DNA of 64,000 bases from Daejeonella sp. (GCF_030695525.1 NZ_JAUYSS010000053.1:1-64000); one strand, 5' to 3'. Positions 37,085-45,815 are shown, numbered from the stretch's first letter. Program-made: numbers and translations. The notes: generated from the sequence alone by a model not told the origin.

Positions 37085-37113
37085 TAATTCCTAAAAGACA
37101 TACACTCCTAATT

Positions 37114-37165
37114 TTAATGCTGATTTACTTTTCTTCTGGATTTGGTAGATCAGCATTAATTTTTT
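37114..37165 (+). terminator. Long-loop terminator-like hairpin between the two RidA genes
   Basis: TTAATGCTGAT (37114-37124) pairs with ATCAGCATTAA (37149-37159) across a 24-nt loop, followed by six T residues (37160-37165). It is likely to reduce read-through into the second RidA and glycerate kinase genes, or to end the main operon. Confidence 0.6.
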
Positions 37166-37210
37166 AAAGACCGTTGATTTAATTTAATGTTTTATCAGAA
37201 TTATTTCAAA

Positions 37211-37771
37211 ATGAAAAAGTATTTTCTAATATCCCTGATCGCTCTTGTTTTAACAGGCTGTAATTCTGCACCAAATGAGAGGGACAAAGAGGCTCCAAAG
37301 GCTGAACATATTGATTTCGATAAGCACCTTAAGGATCTGAACATAGTGCTTGCGGAGCCAAGTGCACCCTTAGCCAGCTACGTAAAGACTGTCCGTGTGG
37401 GAAATCTAGTGTATACAGCCGGGCATGGACCTGATAAGCCGGATGGCAGCAGGATTACCGGAAGGCTTGGTGATGATTTAACCCTGGAGCAAGGCCAGGA
37501 AGCTGCACGCTTAACCGGTATTTCATTGCTTTCGAGTTTAAAGGCAGAACTCGGTGATTTGAATAAAGTGAAGCGAATAGTTAAGGTTTTAGGGATGGTG
37601 CAATCAGCTCCGGATTTTAAAGATCAGCCTAAAGTGATGAATGCATTTTCTGATCTGATGGTAGAAGTATTTGGAGAGAAGGGTAAACATACCCGTTCAG
37701 CTGTAGGTATGTCAGCGCTTCCGGCAAATTGGGCCACAGAAATTGAAATGGTAATAGAGGTTGAAGATTAA
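37211..37771 (+). CDS. Lipoprotein RidA/YjgF-family protein, copy 2
   Basis: Start placed at the ATG at 37211, giving 186 residues with lipobox VLTGC; the frame continues upstream to 37187 but adds residues that spoil the signal. It closely resembles copy 1: TVRVGNLVYT-GHGPD, LTLEQGQEAARLTGISLLSSLKAE and RSAVGMSALPANWATEIE with the conserved Arg. The first 40 residues differ, as expected for a lipoprotein linker. Two paralogs could serve different enamine substrates, matching the multiple PLP enzymes upstream. Confidence 0.88.
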   Translation: MKKYFLISLIALVLTGCNSAPNERDKEAPKAEHIDFDKHLKDLNIVLAEPSAPLASYVKTVRVGNLVYTAGHGPDKPDGSRITGRLGDDLTLEQGQEAARLTGISLLSSLKAELGDLNKVKRIVKVLGMVQSAPDFKDQPKVMNAFSDLMVEVFGEKGKHTRSAVGMSALPANWATEIEMVIEVED

Positions 37772-37792
37772 AATAGAACTGATTCTAACATA

Positions 37793-38932
37793 ATGCATAT
37801 TCTGATTGCTCCTAATGCCTTTAAACATAGCCTTACTGCAAATGAGACTGCTGATGCTATTCAGGAGGGTTTGAAACGCAGTGGGTTAAATTTTACTTCT
37901 GAATGCTTCCCTATTGCAGACGGTGGTGATGGTACCGGACATTTAATCGTCGAGAAATGTGGTGGAATCTGGCATGAGTATGATGTTCACGATCCATTAG
38001 GGCGCCTGATAAAAGCTTCGCTGGGTATAATAGATCAGGGTAAAACCGCAGTTATTGAAATGGCTGATGCTTCGGGCATCCGTTTGTTAAATGAGGATGA
38101 AAGATCCCCTCTAATGGCTACTTCTTTTGGAACCGGGGAATTAATCAGTTTTGCTTTGGACAGGCAGGTCGAAAGGATTATCATAGGTCTTGGAGGTTCT
38201 GCCACTGTCGATGGAGGAGTTGGAATTTTAAGTGCTCTGGGTATGAAATTCAGGGATGCTGATGGGCTCGAATTGGCAGCGGTGCCGGTTAATATGGCGT
38301 GCTTCCATCATATTGATGCCTCAATGTTTGATGATCGGGTCTTGAAATGTCATATCACCGTACTTTGCGATGTAGATAATTTACTCCTCGGCGAACAAGG
38401 ATCAGCAGCAGTTTTTGGTCCTCAAAAGGGAGCAAGCCCGGAAGATGTAAAACTTCTGGATCTGGCATTGGCCAATTTGTCGGAGATTGCTTTTAAGTCG
38501 ACCGGAATCAAAATGAATGAAATTATTCATGGAGGAGCTGCAGGTGGTATCGCTGCGGCTTTACGGGCATTTTTTAAGGCAGATTTAGTGAATGGGGGAG
38601 AACATTTTTTACAAATAACCGGTTTTCATGAAAGTTTGAAGAATGCCGATTTGCTGATAACCGGAGAGGGTAGTCTTGATGAGCAGACTTTGCAGGGAAA
38701 AGGCCCTTTTGCTGTAGCCAAATATGCAAAGGAGAAAGGCATCCCGGTTATCGGGCTTGCCGGGAAAGTGCCGCTGATGGATCATCCTGAGTTGAATAAA
38801 TATTTCGACCTGCTGCTGGCTATTGGCAATCAGCCTAATGATCTGGAAACTGCGATGAAATTTACCGCTTCTAACCTGATCCGCACTTCCTTAATTGTGG
38901 GGAGGTTTCTGTCTTTAACAAAAAGTTCATAA
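37793..38932 (+). CDS. Glycerate kinase (GarK/GlxK family)
   Basis: A 379-residue cytosolic kinase that phosphorylates D-glycerate with ATP. Family signatures: LIAPNAFKHSLTANETADAI at the N-terminus, FPIADGGDGTGHL, IIGLGGSATVDGGVGILSALG, FGPQKGA and LLITGEGSLDEQTLQGKGP. It is 21 bp after the second RidA gene and ends the run of catabolic genes. It gives the pathway an exit to glycolysis at 2- or 3-phosphoglycerate; most members of this family make 2-phosphoglycerate. Confidence 0.94.
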   Translation: MHILIAPNAFKHSLTANETADAIQEGLKRSGLNFTSECFPIADGGDGTGHLIVEKCGGIWHEYDVHDPLGRLIKASLGIIDQGKTAVIEMADASGIRLLNEDERSPLMATSFGTGELISFALDRQVERIIIGLGGSATVDGGVGILSALGMKFRDADGLELAAVPVNMACFHHIDASMFDDRVLKCHITVLCDVDNLLLGEQGSAAVFGPQKGASPEDVKLLDLALANLSEIAFKSTGIKMNEIIHGGAAGGIAAALRAFFKADLVNGGEHFLQITGFHESLKNADLLITGEGSLDEQTLQGKGPFAVAKYAKEKGIPVIGLAGKVPLMDHPELNKYFDLLLAIGNQPNDLETAMKFTASNLIRTSLIVGRFLSLTKSS

Positions 38933-38989
38933 TATTTTTTTTTATTTAGATTGAATTTTTCGATTCTGAATAAGGGCTAACAAATAAAC

Positions 38990-40399
38990 ATGAAAAATTT
39001 CCTGTTAATTATTCTCGTATTTTCAATCCATCCTCTGTTCGCTCAAGGTCTGAAGCAAAAAATCGAAAATGCCTATCGATCTTTTGAATCTGATCCCCAA
39101 ATGAAATATGCCAGTAGCTCATTAAGTGTATTAAATGCAGAGACCGCTGCAGTGATTTTTTCTGAAAATGGAAATACTGGTCTGGCGAGTGCCTCTACAC
39201 TCAAAACAATTACTTCTGCCACTGCCTATCATATACTGGGGAAAGATTTTACCTGGGAAACCACACTGGGTTATTCAGGTTCAATTTCAGCTAATGGAAC
39301 CCTTAATGGGGACCTCATCATTACCGGAGGGGGTGACCCTTCCCTGGGAAGTGAGCGGTATGATCAGAGCAGGTCTGAGTTGATCCTGAAGAAATGGGCT
39401 GATGCCCTGACAAGAGCCGGGGTTAAAAACATCAGTGGCCAAATCATTGCCGATGATCGTTTGTTTGGAACAGAAACTATGCCCGGTGGCTGGACCTGGC
39501 AGGATATGGGCAATTATTATGGTGCCGGTCCCTCTTCACTGACCTGGCGCGAGAATCAGTTTGATATGCATTTTAGACCCGGCAGAGTTGGAGAACCCGC
39601 AGAGCTTTTGAGAACTGATCCCGAGATGTCATACCTTAAGATTATTAATGAAGTTAAGACCGGTGCGCCGGGTACAGGTGATATGGTTTATGCCTTTTCT
39701 GCACCATTTTCAACTGTAATTTATCTCAGGGGAACTTATGGTGTAGATCTTAAGAAAGCAATTTCAGCCTCAGTTCCTGACCCGGCTTTTGATCTGGCCT
39801 ATCGGTTCCAGAATAAGTTAAAGCAATTGGATATTCAGGTTGAAAAAGGGGTGCTTACTTCAAGGTTATTGACAGCAAATAGATTGCCTTTACTGCCTCA
39901 ATCAAAGATCATCTCGGTTCATACCTCTCCTCCGCTTTATGAAATTGTATACTGGTTTAATCAGAAAAGTATCAACCTTTTTGGGGAGCACCTGATAAAA
40001 ACAATTGCCTGGAAAGAAGGGAAAGAAATTACAATAAGTCAGGGAACTAAACTAGTGAAGGATTTCTGGAAAAATAAAATTTCCATAGACCCTGCTGCGA
40101 TGAATGTTTATGATGGAAGCGGTCTATCCCCGGCAAACCGGGTCACAAGCCTGGCTATGGCTAAGGTGCTTCAATCCCTAAAAAAAGAGGATTGGTTTGA
40201 GAGCTATTTCAATAGTTTTCCGCAGAATAATAATATGAAAATGAAAAGCGGAACAATTAGTGATGTAATCGCATATACAGGATATCATACTTCCGCTTCA
40301 GGAACCCCACTGGTATTTTCATTTATCATTAATAATTATAATGGAAGTAGCTCTGGCATCAGGCAGAAAATGTTCAGGGTACTCAATACCCTTAAATGA
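38990..40399 (+). CDS. dacB: PBP4-type D-alanyl-D-alanine carboxypeptidase/endopeptidase
   Basis: A 469-residue periplasmic serine peptidase of family S13 with signal peptide ending PLFAQ. The three active-site motifs are SxxK at Ser69-Thr-Leu-Lys72, the SGLSPAN segment and the KSGT box near the C-terminus. It trims or cleaves peptidoglycan peptides and releases D-Ala. A 57 bp T-rich gap separates it from the glycerate kinase gene. It may be an unrelated housekeeping gene. A link to the M19 dipeptidase and D-amino-acid-type deacylases upstream is possible but unproven. Confidence 0.92.
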   Translation: MKNFLLIILVFSIHPLFAQGLKQKIENAYRSFESDPQMKYASSSLSVLNAETAAVIFSENGNTGLASASTLKTITSATAYHILGKDFTWETTLGYSGSISANGTLNGDLIITGGGDPSLGSERYDQSRSELILKKWADALTRAGVKNISGQIIADDRLFGTETMPGGWTWQDMGNYYGAGPSSLTWRENQFDMHFRPGRVGEPAELLRTDPEMSYLKIINEVKTGAPGTGDMVYAFSAPFSTVIYLRGTYGVDLKKAISASVPDPAFDLAYRFQNKLKQLDIQVEKGVLTSRLLTANRLPLLPQSKIISVHTSPPLYEIVYWFNQKSINLFGEHLIKTIAWKEGKEITISQGTKLVKDFWKNKISIDPAAMNVYDGSGLSPANRVTSLAMAKVLQSLKKEDWFESYFNSFPQNNNMKMKSGTISDVIAYTGYHTSASGTPLVFSFIINNYNGSSSGIRQKMFRVLNTLK

Positions 40400-40477
40400 G
40401 CAATCCTGAAATTAATTTGCATTAGCCCTCAATTTTTTGTAGATTAATATATTCAACTCGTTAAAAAGGAGGTGTTT

Positions 40478-40927
40478 ATGAACTTAGTTCAAAAAATAGA
40501 GCACTGGGGCGATGTACATCACGCGAAGTGGCTCGATTCAATCAGGATAGTACTTGGACTTGTAATTTTAAGTAAAGGACTAGCTTTTATCAGCGATACT
40601 GAAGCGCAGAAGGACTGGATTATTCAAAACAGTGTTTTTGGATTTTCTGGCCTGATGGCACTTGCGCTGGTGCATACAGTCGCTTTTGCCCACCTGGTAG
40701 GAGGCGTTTTAATTACCCTGGGACTTGTAACCCGTTTTGCCGCTGTTATTCAGATCCCAATACTTTTGGGAGCGGTCTTTTTCGTGAACCTGACCAAGGG
40801 TTTCTCTCCACTTAATTCAGAACTTTGGTTATCGGTTCTGGTCTTGATGCTGCTTATCCTTTTCTGGATATTGGGTTCGGGACCTTATTCTGTTGATCAA
40901 TGGTTAAAAGGTTCAAGAGGCAGATAA
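40478..40927 (+). CDS. DoxX-family membrane protein
   Basis: A 149-residue protein with four predicted membrane segments, DoxX/SURF4-like, including LDSIRIVLGLVILSKGLAFI and HLVGGVLITLGLVTRFAA. The ATG at 40478 is preferred over an in-frame GTG at 40472 because AAAGGAGG (40465-40472) sits 5 nt upstream of it. That Shine-Dalgarno is rare for this phylum. DoxX proteins are small inner-membrane proteins linked to redox or quinone chemistry in some bacteria; the role here is unknown. Confidence 0.82.
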   Translation: MNLVQKIEHWGDVHHAKWLDSIRIVLGLVILSKGLAFISDTEAQKDWIIQNSVFGFSGLMALALVHTVAFAHLVGGVLITLGLVTRFAAVIQIPILLGAVFFVNLTKGFSPLNSELWLSVLVLMLLILFWILGSGPYSVDQWLKGSRGR

Positions 40928-41023
40928 CTAATTTTCGGAGGCCTTAATAGTATTCTTGAATAATATTCCTGTCATATTTTCATCCAAATCTCCTTTCGGG
41001 ATGAAATAGCGTATTTTCGTTTC

Positions 41024-42484
41024 ATGTCTAAGGCCATTATTATTGGTGCAGGTATTGCCGGAATTGCCGCTGCTATCCGTCTGGCTATAAAGGGTAAGCA
41101 GGTTGATGTTTTTGAAGCCTCTGCTCAGGCGGGAGGAAAACTCTCTGAGATCAGGCTAGGGGCTTTTCGTTTCGATGCCGGGCCAAGTTTATTTACCATG
41201 CCTCAGTATGTTGATGAGCTATTTCGTCTTGCAGGTAAAAATCCGGATGATTATTTTAAGTATGAGAAGCTGGATACCATCTGCAAATATTTTTATGAAG
41301 ACAATACCCGGATCAATGCCTTCGCTGATCCTGTCAGGTTTTCAGAAGAAATTGCAGCGAAGACCAATGATACAGCTGAGTCTGTGATCAACTATTTAAA
41401 TAAAAGCAGGGATATCTATGAGATAACAAATCCTGTTTTTCTGCAAAGATCATTACACAAACTGCGGAGTTACCTGAATATAGGAACTTTAAAATCACTT
41501 TTGCGCTTCCATCAGATTGATGCTTTCCGTTCCATGAATCGAGCCAATGAGGCCAGGTTTAAGGATAGCCGAACAATTCGCCTTTTTAACCGCTACGCTA
41601 CCTATAATGGTTCCAACCCTTATAAAGCCCCCGCGACACTTAATGTAATTCCCCATTTTGAACAGCATTTTGGTGCATATTTTCCTGTTGGAGGAATGTA
41701 TGCCATTGTCAGCTCACTGACAAAACTGGCGGTAGACCTTGGAGTGAAATTTCACTTTAATTCCTATGTTGATGAAATTGATATAAAAAATAATAGGGTA
41801 GTTGGTCTTCGCTGTGGAGGGGAGAGTCACACCGCTGATCTGATCATTTCCAATATGGATGTTTGGTATACCTATACCCGATTAATGAGGGGTATCAAGG
41901 TTCCTGAACGCTTGAAAAATCAGGAACGCAGCAGTTCTGCCCTGATCTTTTACTGGGGAATGAGTACTTCCTTTACTGATTTAGGTCTGCACAATATATT
42001 TTTTACGGAAAATTATCAGGAAGAATTCAGGCAGATATGGGAAGAGAAATGTGTAGGTTCTGATCCAACTGTGTATGTTCATATTAGTTCTAAAAGCAAT
42101 CCTCAGGATGCTCCGGAAGGATCAGAAAACTGGTTTACAATGATCAATGTGCCTTCGGATACTGGTCAGGACTGGGATGAACTGATCCGGATTTCCAGAA
42201 AAAATATTATTGAAAAACTTTCCAGGAATCTGGGTAAAGACATCAGTCAACTGATTAGCTGTGAATCTGTACTGGATCCAAGAGGGATTGACTCAAAGAC
42301 TTTTTCTTACCAGGGTTCATTGTATGGCAGCAGTTCTAATAGTCAGTTTTCGGCTTTTTTAAGGCATGCTAATTTTTCAACGGGAATTAAGGGCTTGTAT
42401 TTTGCAGGTGGCAGTGTACATCCCGGGGGCGGGATACCGCTTGCACTGCTTTCAGCAAAAATAGTTGTTAACCTGATTAAGTAA
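41024..42484 (+). CDS. CrtI/CrtD-family carotenoid desaturase
   Basis: A 486-residue FAD-dependent oxidoreductase. The dinucleotide fold is IIGAGIAGIAAAIRLA near residue 5, followed by GGKLSEIRLGAFRFDAGPS. The C-terminal FAD motif is LYFAGGSVHPGGGIPLALLS. Among the phytoene desaturase family, the co-location with a CruF-like hydratase favours CrtD, the desaturase of 1-hydroxycarotenoids at C-3,4, over the phytoene desaturase itself, but the split cannot be proven by eye. It is the first of four tightly packed genes (41024-44896). Confidence 0.88.
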   Translation: MSKAIIIGAGIAGIAAAIRLAIKGKQVDVFEASAQAGGKLSEIRLGAFRFDAGPSLFTMPQYVDELFRLAGKNPDDYFKYEKLDTICKYFYEDNTRINAFADPVRFSEEIAAKTNDTAESVINYLNKSRDIYEITNPVFLQRSLHKLRSYLNIGTLKSLLRFHQIDAFRSMNRANEARFKDSRTIRLFNRYATYNGSNPYKAPATLNVIPHFEQHFGAYFPVGGMYAIVSSLTKLAVDLGVKFHFNSYVDEIDIKNNRVVGLRCGGESHTADLIISNMDVWYTYTRLMRGIKVPERLKNQERSSSALIFYWGMSTSFTDLGLHNIFFTENYQEEFRQIWEEKCVGSDPTVYVHISSKSNPQDAPEGSENWFTMINVPSDTGQDWDELIRISRKNIIEKLSRNLGKDISQLISCESVLDPRGIDSKTFSYQGSLYGSSSNSQFSAFLRHANFSTGIKGLYFAGGSVHPGGGIPLALLSAKIVVNLIK

Positions 42485-42543
42485 TATTTTGGATGTTCTT
42501 TCTTTAAGTATTTTCAGGATTATAAAAAATTATATCTTTAAGT

Positions 42544-43167
42544 ATGCTTGAACCACGCCGGAACAAAATTATATTTCAATTCTTCTCCTGGTATATTAAT
42601 AGAATTATTAAATCAGATTTTGAAGAGCTGAAATTTAACAAAACAGAGTATGATACCGAAAGGTCAATTTTATTATTGGCCAATCACTGTTCATGGTGGG
42701 ATGGCTTTTTGATGTTTCAGATCAACCGGCTTTATTTCAAAAAAAAATTCCATGTGATGATTACCGAAGAAAACTACCGAAAGGTTTGGTTTTTAAAATA
42801 CCTGGGTAGTTTTTCGGTAAAAAAGAATTCCAGAAGTGCGATCGAAACATTGGAATATGCCGGAAATCTGTTAAATGATCCTGAAAATCTGGTACTTATT
42901 TTTCCTCAGGGTAAGCTGTATTCCGGGCATGTAGATGAGGTTCAGTTTCAAAAGGGTTTAATCAATCTGATTAACAGTTCAACCCGCAAATTCCAGTATA
43001 TTTTTGCTGCCAGCTTTGTCGATTATTTTGAGCATCGCAAGCCGGTAATGACTTGTTATCTTCAGGATTGGGAAGGAGCTGAGTTTACCAGTCTGCAGCT
43101 AATTAAAAGTGCATATAATAAACATTATGAATCATCGCGGCATAAACAATGCGCGATTCAAGTATAA
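42544..43167 (+). CDS. PlsC-type acyltransferase, probable carotenoid glycoside acylase
   Basis: A 207-residue glycerolphosphate-acyltransferase-fold protein with the catalytic HxxxxD box in LLANHCSWWDGFL and the later FPQGKLYSG motif. A usual PlsC would be in a phospholipid context. Here it lies between a carotenoid desaturase and a carotenoid glycosyltransferase, like the chlorobactene acyltransferase CruD, so acylation of a carotenoid glycoside is likely. TATCTTTA at 42533-42540, just before the start codon, resembles a -7 element, so a very short leader is possible. Confidence 0.75.
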   Translation: MLEPRRNKIIFQFFSWYINRIIKSDFEELKFNKTEYDTERSILLLANHCSWWDGFLMFQINRLYFKKKFHVMITEENYRKVWFLKYLGSFSVKKNSRSAIETLEYAGNLLNDPENLVLIFPQGKLYSGHVDEVQFQKGLINLINSSTRKFQYIFAASFVDYFEHRKPVMTCYLQDWEGAEFTSLQLIKSAYNKHYESSRHKQCAIQV

Positions 43168-44267
43168 GCATGATCCTTATTTACTTTATTTATTTTTTTC
43201 TTATCCTTAGGTTTACAGTAACGCTGTTTAACTTCATCTCTAATCCGAAACTGACCAAGACCGGAAAAAAATACAATGACCTGGTTTCAATTCTAATCCC
43301 GGCCAGGGATGAGGAACTAAATATCATAGATCTGCTCGAGTCTATCCTTGATCAGGATTATCAAAACTATGAAGTCATCGTGCTTGATGATCATTCTTCT
43401 GACCAAACCTTTAAGCTTTGTTCTGATTTCTGTGAAATGCACAAACGTTTTAAAGTCTTAAAGGGCAAGGCTCTCCCTAAAGATTGGCTGGGAAAGAATT
43501 ATGCATGTTCCCAGCTTGCTGAGATGGCAAATGGCAATTATTTAATTTTTCTTGATGCGGATGAAACGATCTCCGATGGACTGATTAATAATTCCATACA
43601 CCGGATGAAACTAAATAAGCTTAGTCTGCTCAGTATTTTTACAGATCAGGTGACACTTACATGGGGTGAACGTTTAGTGGTTCCGCTGATGCATTTCCTT
43701 TTGCTTAATCTCTTGCCGCTTCGGCTGGTCAGGTTATCAGGCAATCCATCTTTTTCGGCTGCAAGCGGACAGTTTATGATGTTTGATGCTGATAATTACA
43801 AATCGAATCTATGGCACGAGCAGGTGAAGGGAAAAGTGGTTGAGGATATTGAAATCATGAAACTGATCAAGGTTAATGGGTACAATGGAGAGACGCTACT
43901 GGCAAACGGATATATTCATTGCCGTATGTACCGGTCATTTTCAGAAGCAGTGGAAGGCTTTAGTAAGAACTTTTTTGCAGGGTTTAATTATAGTGTATTC
44001 GGCCTTTTCTTTTACCTCCTGCTTGTGGTGCTGGGGCCAATAGCAATCACTTATTTTCTTGGGATTGAGCTGGTATTGTTTGCATTATCCCTGATTGTAT
44101 TAAGCAGAATAATGATTTCCTTACTTTCAGGACAAAGTGTTTGGCGGAATGTTTTACTCCATCCATTTCAATTATTATGTATGCTATTTATTTCGGTTCA
44201 ATCTGTGAAGAAACATTTTACTAAGACCATACTCTGGAAGGGTAGGATAATAAGAAAGCGATCATGA
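43149..44267 (+). CDS. Membrane GT2 glycosyltransferase, CruC/CruG-like
   Basis: A 372-residue protein with an N-terminal membrane segment, a GT-A domain and C-terminal membrane segments. SILIPARDEELNIIDLLESI, VIVLDDHSSD (nucleotide binding), KGKALPKDWLGKNYACSQLA, FLDADETI (DxD) and the later VVEDIE-type acceptor motif are those of carotenoid glycosyltransferases such as CruC of green sulfur bacteria. The ATG at 43149 overlaps the acyltransferase gene by 19 bp; a second ATG at 43170, two bases after that stop, is an equally good start. Confidence 0.82.
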   Translation: MRDSSISMILIYFIYFFLILRFTVTLFNFISNPKLTKTGKKYNDLVSILIPARDEELNIIDLLESILDQDYQNYEVIVLDDHSSDQTFKLCSDFCEMHKRFKVLKGKALPKDWLGKNYACSQLAEMANGNYLIFLDADETISDGLINNSIHRMKLNKLSLLSIFTDQVTLTWGERLVVPLMHFLLLNLLPLRLVRLSGNPSFSAASGQFMMFDADNYKSNLWHEQVKGKVVEDIEIMKLIKVNGYNGETLLANGYIHCRMYRSFSEAVEGFSKNFFAGFNYSVFGLFFYLLLVVLGPIAITYFLGIELVLFALSLIVLSRIMISLLSGQSVWRNVLLHPFQLLCMLFISVQSVKKHFTKTILWKGRIIRKRS

Positions 44268-44896
44268 GCAGGATAATACTTTGTAGTGTAATCATAGTAC
44301 TATTTCACCTTGTTGGTCTCTATGGTTTTCTGACTCCTGCCTTTGAAGAGCTTTTCATAAAGCTGGTTCCCTTCCATTTATTGCTGATGCTGCTGCTTAT
44401 GATTCTTACAGTTAATGACAAATCTAATGATCTTATAAAATTTGCCATTGTGATTTATCTGGCCGGTTTTTTTATTGAAGTAATAGGGGTTAATACCGGT
44501 TGGATCTTTGGAAACTACACCTATGGAACCGCCCTGGGAGCTAAATTATGGGCTACTCCGCTTCTCATTGGTGTAAACTGGTTAATTCTGGTTTATTGTA
44601 CCGGGGTGTTTCTGCACTATTTTAATCTTAAAAGCAAGCTGATATTTTCTGCATTGGGTGCAGGTATATTACTGGGTATGGATTTCCTGATTGAGCCTGT
44701 GGCAATCAGATTTGATTACTGGTCCTGGTATGGAGGCATTATTCCAATACAAAACTACCTGGGATGGTATATTTTTTCTTTTATTCTATTCCTGTTTTTT
44801 TCAGGTTTAAATTTTAGAAAGAAGAATAATGCTGCAATTGTGCTTCTTTTTGCACAGTTCGGTTTTTTCCTTATCCTTAATTTATGGGCTTTCTGA
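44264..44896 (+). CDS. cruF: CruF-like carotenoid 1,2-hydratase
   Basis: A 210-residue polytopic membrane protein of the carotenoid biosynthesis (CruF/DUF422) family. Conserved residues are in FFIEVIGVNTGWIFGNYTYG, GVNWLILVYCTG and GMDFLIEPVAIRFDYWSW. CruF adds water across the C-1,2 double bond of a psi end group, giving the tertiary hydroxyl that the glycosyltransferase can use. Its ATG overlaps the previous stop by 4 bp (ATGA), showing translational coupling. Confidence 0.88.
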   Translation: MSRIILCSVIIVLFHLVGLYGFLTPAFEELFIKLVPFHLLLMLLLMILTVNDKSNDLIKFAIVIYLAGFFIEVIGVNTGWIFGNYTYGTALGAKLWATPLLIGVNWLILVYCTGVFLHYFNLKSKLIFSALGAGILLGMDFLIEPVAIRFDYWSWYGGIIPIQNYLGWYIFSFILFLFFSGLNFRKKNNAAIVLLFAQFGFFLILNLWAF

Positions 44897-44908
44897 CGAA
44901 CATTTTAG

Positions 44909-44916
44909 TATTTTTG
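44909..44916 (+). promoter_or_regulatory. Promoter -7 element (TAnnTTTG) of ispH
   Basis: TATTTTTG matches the Bacteroidota primary-sigma -7 consensus and lies 40 bp before the ispH start. No clear -33 TTG was seen upstream. Confidence 0.55.
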
Positions 44917-44955
44917 TAATTAAATCCGCTGAATTTCAGCAATTGAGAAAAAACA

Positions 44956-45804
44956 ATGGAATATAATCTGAAGGTAACGATTGATCAGGATTCGGGATTC
45001 TGTTTTGGAGTTGTCTATGCAATTGATATGGCTGAGGAAATTCTGGCCGAAGATGGTTACCTGTATTGTTTGGGCGATATCGTGCATAATGATGAAGAAG
45101 TAAATCGTTTAAAAGCTATGGGGCTTAAGATTATTTCTCATGAGGATTTGTTGAACATTAAAAATGAGAAAGTGCTGATCCGTGCACATGGTGAAGCACC
45201 AGAAACATACCGCCTGGCACTTGAGAATAACATTACCCTGATTGATGCATCCTGCCCGGTAGTGTTAAAGCTTCAGAATCGGGTTAAGAATTCTTATGAT
45301 AATAATGAAAAGGTGCTTCTGTTTGGTAAACATGGGCATGCCGAAGTTATTGGCTTGCAGGGGCAGACAAATAACGATGCGCTTGTATTTCAGGATATAT
45401 CGGAACTTGATAAGGTTGATCTCCCTCAGAAATTTACCCTGTACAGCCAGACAACTAAAAGTACCGCGAAGTTTTATGAAATAAAGGATGAATTGATCAG
45501 GCGTGGGTACGAGATTAAAGCAAACGACACGATTTGCAGGCAGGTTTCAAGCAGGGATGAAGATCTTAGAAAGTTTGTTGTTAACTATGATCATATCGTT
45601 TTTGTTTCTGGTAAAAAGTCTTCGAACGGAAAAGTTTTATATGAAGTTTGTAAGAGTATTAACCCAAATACTTACTTTATCTCAAGCGAAGAAGAATTAT
45701 CAAGAGAAATGTTCAGACCTGGCGATAAGATCGGAATTTGTGGCGCAACTTCCACCCCCTTATGGTTAATGCAAAAAGTGAAGGCCATTTTGGATGGATA
45801 TTGA
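44956..45804 (+). CDS. ispH: 4-hydroxy-3-methylbut-2-enyl diphosphate reductase
   Basis: The last enzyme of the MEP pathway: it reduces HMBPP to IPP and DMAPP with a [4Fe-4S] cluster. The 282-residue protein keeps the cluster cysteines in GFCFGVVY, DASCPVV and DTICRQVSSR, the substrate His residues in DIVHNDE and KHGHAEVIG, and the C-terminal GICGATSTPLWLM. It supplies isoprenoid units for the carotenoid genes around it. A promoter element just upstream suggests its own transcript, perhaps shared with the next gene 11 bp downstream. Confidence 0.96.
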   Translation: MEYNLKVTIDQDSGFCFGVVYAIDMAEEILAEDGYLYCLGDIVHNDEEVNRLKAMGLKIISHEDLLNIKNEKVLIRAHGEAPETYRLALENNITLIDASCPVVLKLQNRVKNSYDNNEKVLLFGKHGHAEVIGLQGQTNNDALVFQDISELDKVDLPQKFTLYSQTTKSTAKFYEIKDELIRRGYEIKANDTICRQVSSRDEDLRKFVVNYDHIVFVSGKKSSNGKVLYEVCKSINPNTYFISSEEELSREMFRPGDKIGICGATSTPLWLMQKVKAILDGY

Positions 45805-45815
45805 TAAATAAAACT

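Noticed and set aside
45738-45815. Longer N-terminus of the CrtW-like protein overlapping ispH
   Set aside because: The extra 26 residues overlap ispH and do not fit the family start; the ATG at 45816 lies 11 bp after the ispH stop.
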